Origin: Allomuricauda sp.
GTDB taxonomy: Bacteria; Bacteroidota; Bacteroidia; Flavobacteriales; Flavobacteriaceae
Length of the DNA: 15,200 nt
Assembly (NCBI GenBank): GCA_028289745.1
Contig: JANQOD010000072.1
Span: 1 to 15,200 of the forward strand
Direction of reading: 5' to 3'
The translations under genes and the position numbers were made by a program. Below are positions 14,792 through 15,200 of this stretch, in pieces. The stretch's first letter is position 1. The number at the start of each line of letters is the position of its first letter. Below the pieces are notes generated by a model. That model saw only the letters and a list, made by a program, of their open reading frames with translations, did not search any database and was not told where the DNA came from.

Positions 14792-15200
14792 CTAGGTCGT
14801 TGAAGATAAATATTTTTTGGGCGTGGTACCATACTTTTTCTTGAACGAGGCGATAAAATGACTCGCCGTGCTATAGCCCACCCTGAGCCCCACTTCATTC
14901 ACATTATACCGCCCGGTTTCCAACATTTTGCGGGCATACTCCATTTTATAGTCGAATAGAAACCCGTAAACGGAATCGCCGTAAATCTGTTTGAAACCCT
15001 CTTTCAGTTTTTTCAGGCTCAACCCGATTTCTTTTGAGAGTTCGGCCAAAGTGGGGGGTTCGGCCATACGTGTGATCATGATTTCCTTTGCCTGCCTGAT
15101 ACGTCGAACATTTTCTTCGTCTGCCAAAAAAGGGCACTGTTCAAGATCGGCATCCTCAACACGGTTGAAATAGAGCGAGAGCAGTTCATAGACCTTGCCC
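14792..15200 (-). CDS. AraC-family transcriptional regulator, N-terminus beyond the window
   Basis: The frame stays open to the right edge, so about 135 C-terminal residues are seen. The visible part starts in a helical linker (YELLSLYFNRVEDADLEQCPF). It continues with a complete AraC double HTH: LAELSKEIGLSLKKLKEGFK for the first motif and VNEVGLRVGYSTASHFIASFKKKYGTTPKKYL for the second. The wording of this domain is typical of flavobacterial AraC regulators. A TTG at 15127 could be taken as a start, but the conserved linker upstream in the same frame shows the gene is longer. It lies 8 bp before the ThuA-like gene, so it probably regulates its own operon with the ThuA-like and glycosidase genes. 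Confidence 0.9.
   Translation of the reverse strand, partial: GKVYELLSLYFNRVEDADLEQCPFLADEENVRRIRQAKEIMITRMAEPPTLAELSKEIGLSLKKLKEGFKQIYGDSVYGFLFDYKMEYARKMLETGRYNVNEVGLRVGYSTASHFIASFKKKYGTTPKKYLSSTT

Noticed and set aside
14792..15127. A complete 111-residue AraC protein starting at the TTG at 15127
   Set aside because: The same frame stays open to the window edge and encodes a linker typical of longer AraC proteins, so this is the end of a truncated gene.
1..15200. CRISPR array, tRNA, rRNA, insertion sequence or prophage
   Set aside because: I saw no repeat-spacer array, no transposase or integrase motif and no RNA gene. The only tandem repeat is the short coding one at 5897-5950.

Overview
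The window looks like a chromosomal segment of a flavobacterium (phylum Bacteroidota, probably a marine Flavobacteriaceae). The signs are signal peptides ending in ...AQ, A-rich start regions with little Shine-Dalgarno sequence, TAnnTTTG-type -7 promoter boxes, a one-protein hybrid two-component regulator (HTCS), an OmpA protein of a Bacteroidota type, and an AraC regulator of a flavobacterial type. No tRNA, rRNA, insertion sequence, phage gene or CRISPR array is visible.

Left two thirds (1-7573, all minus strand, transcribed right to left): one tightly packed probable operon of exported proteins. In transcription order it encodes an OmpA-family protein with a coiled coil and a lectin-like middle; a small secreted protein whose gene is broken by a frameshift and a stop; an eight-repeat (two-propeller) hemopexin-like secreted protein; a 752-residue lipoprotein with the His and Cys motifs of a CHAT/caspase-like (clan CD) protease; a small lipoprotein; an intact paralogue of the broken small protein; and two secreted proteins that seem related to each other, the last running off the left edge. 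Gaps of 3-12 bp or short overlaps join nearly all of them.

Centre (7574-11628): a short intergenic region carries a direct repeat with 21-bp spacing just upstream of a good -7 box. Upstream lies a 1313-residue HTCS with a periplasmic Reg_prop sensor, histidine kinase, receiver and AraC DNA-binding domain. The layout suggests that the HTCS activates the operon through that repeat. HTCS proteins usually sit beside polysaccharide utilisation genes, but no SusC/SusD or glycoside hydrolase lies in this operon.

Right third (11733-15200): a divergent AraC regulator on the plus strand, then a convergent minus-strand set: an AraC regulator cut by the window edge, a secreted ThuA-like protein, and a Tat-exported lipoprotein resembling (alpha/alpha)6-barrel glucosidases (GH63/GH37-like). 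This is probably a small carbohydrate unit unrelated to the hemopexin/CHAT operon.

The best candidate for an undescribed system is the HTCS-controlled operon: an envelope-anchored CHAT-like protease encoded directly after a double hemopexin propeller, with an OmpA cell-wall anchor and several duplicated small exported proteins. Its function cannot be read from the sequence. A surface or periplasmic proteolytic or recognition complex is an inference.
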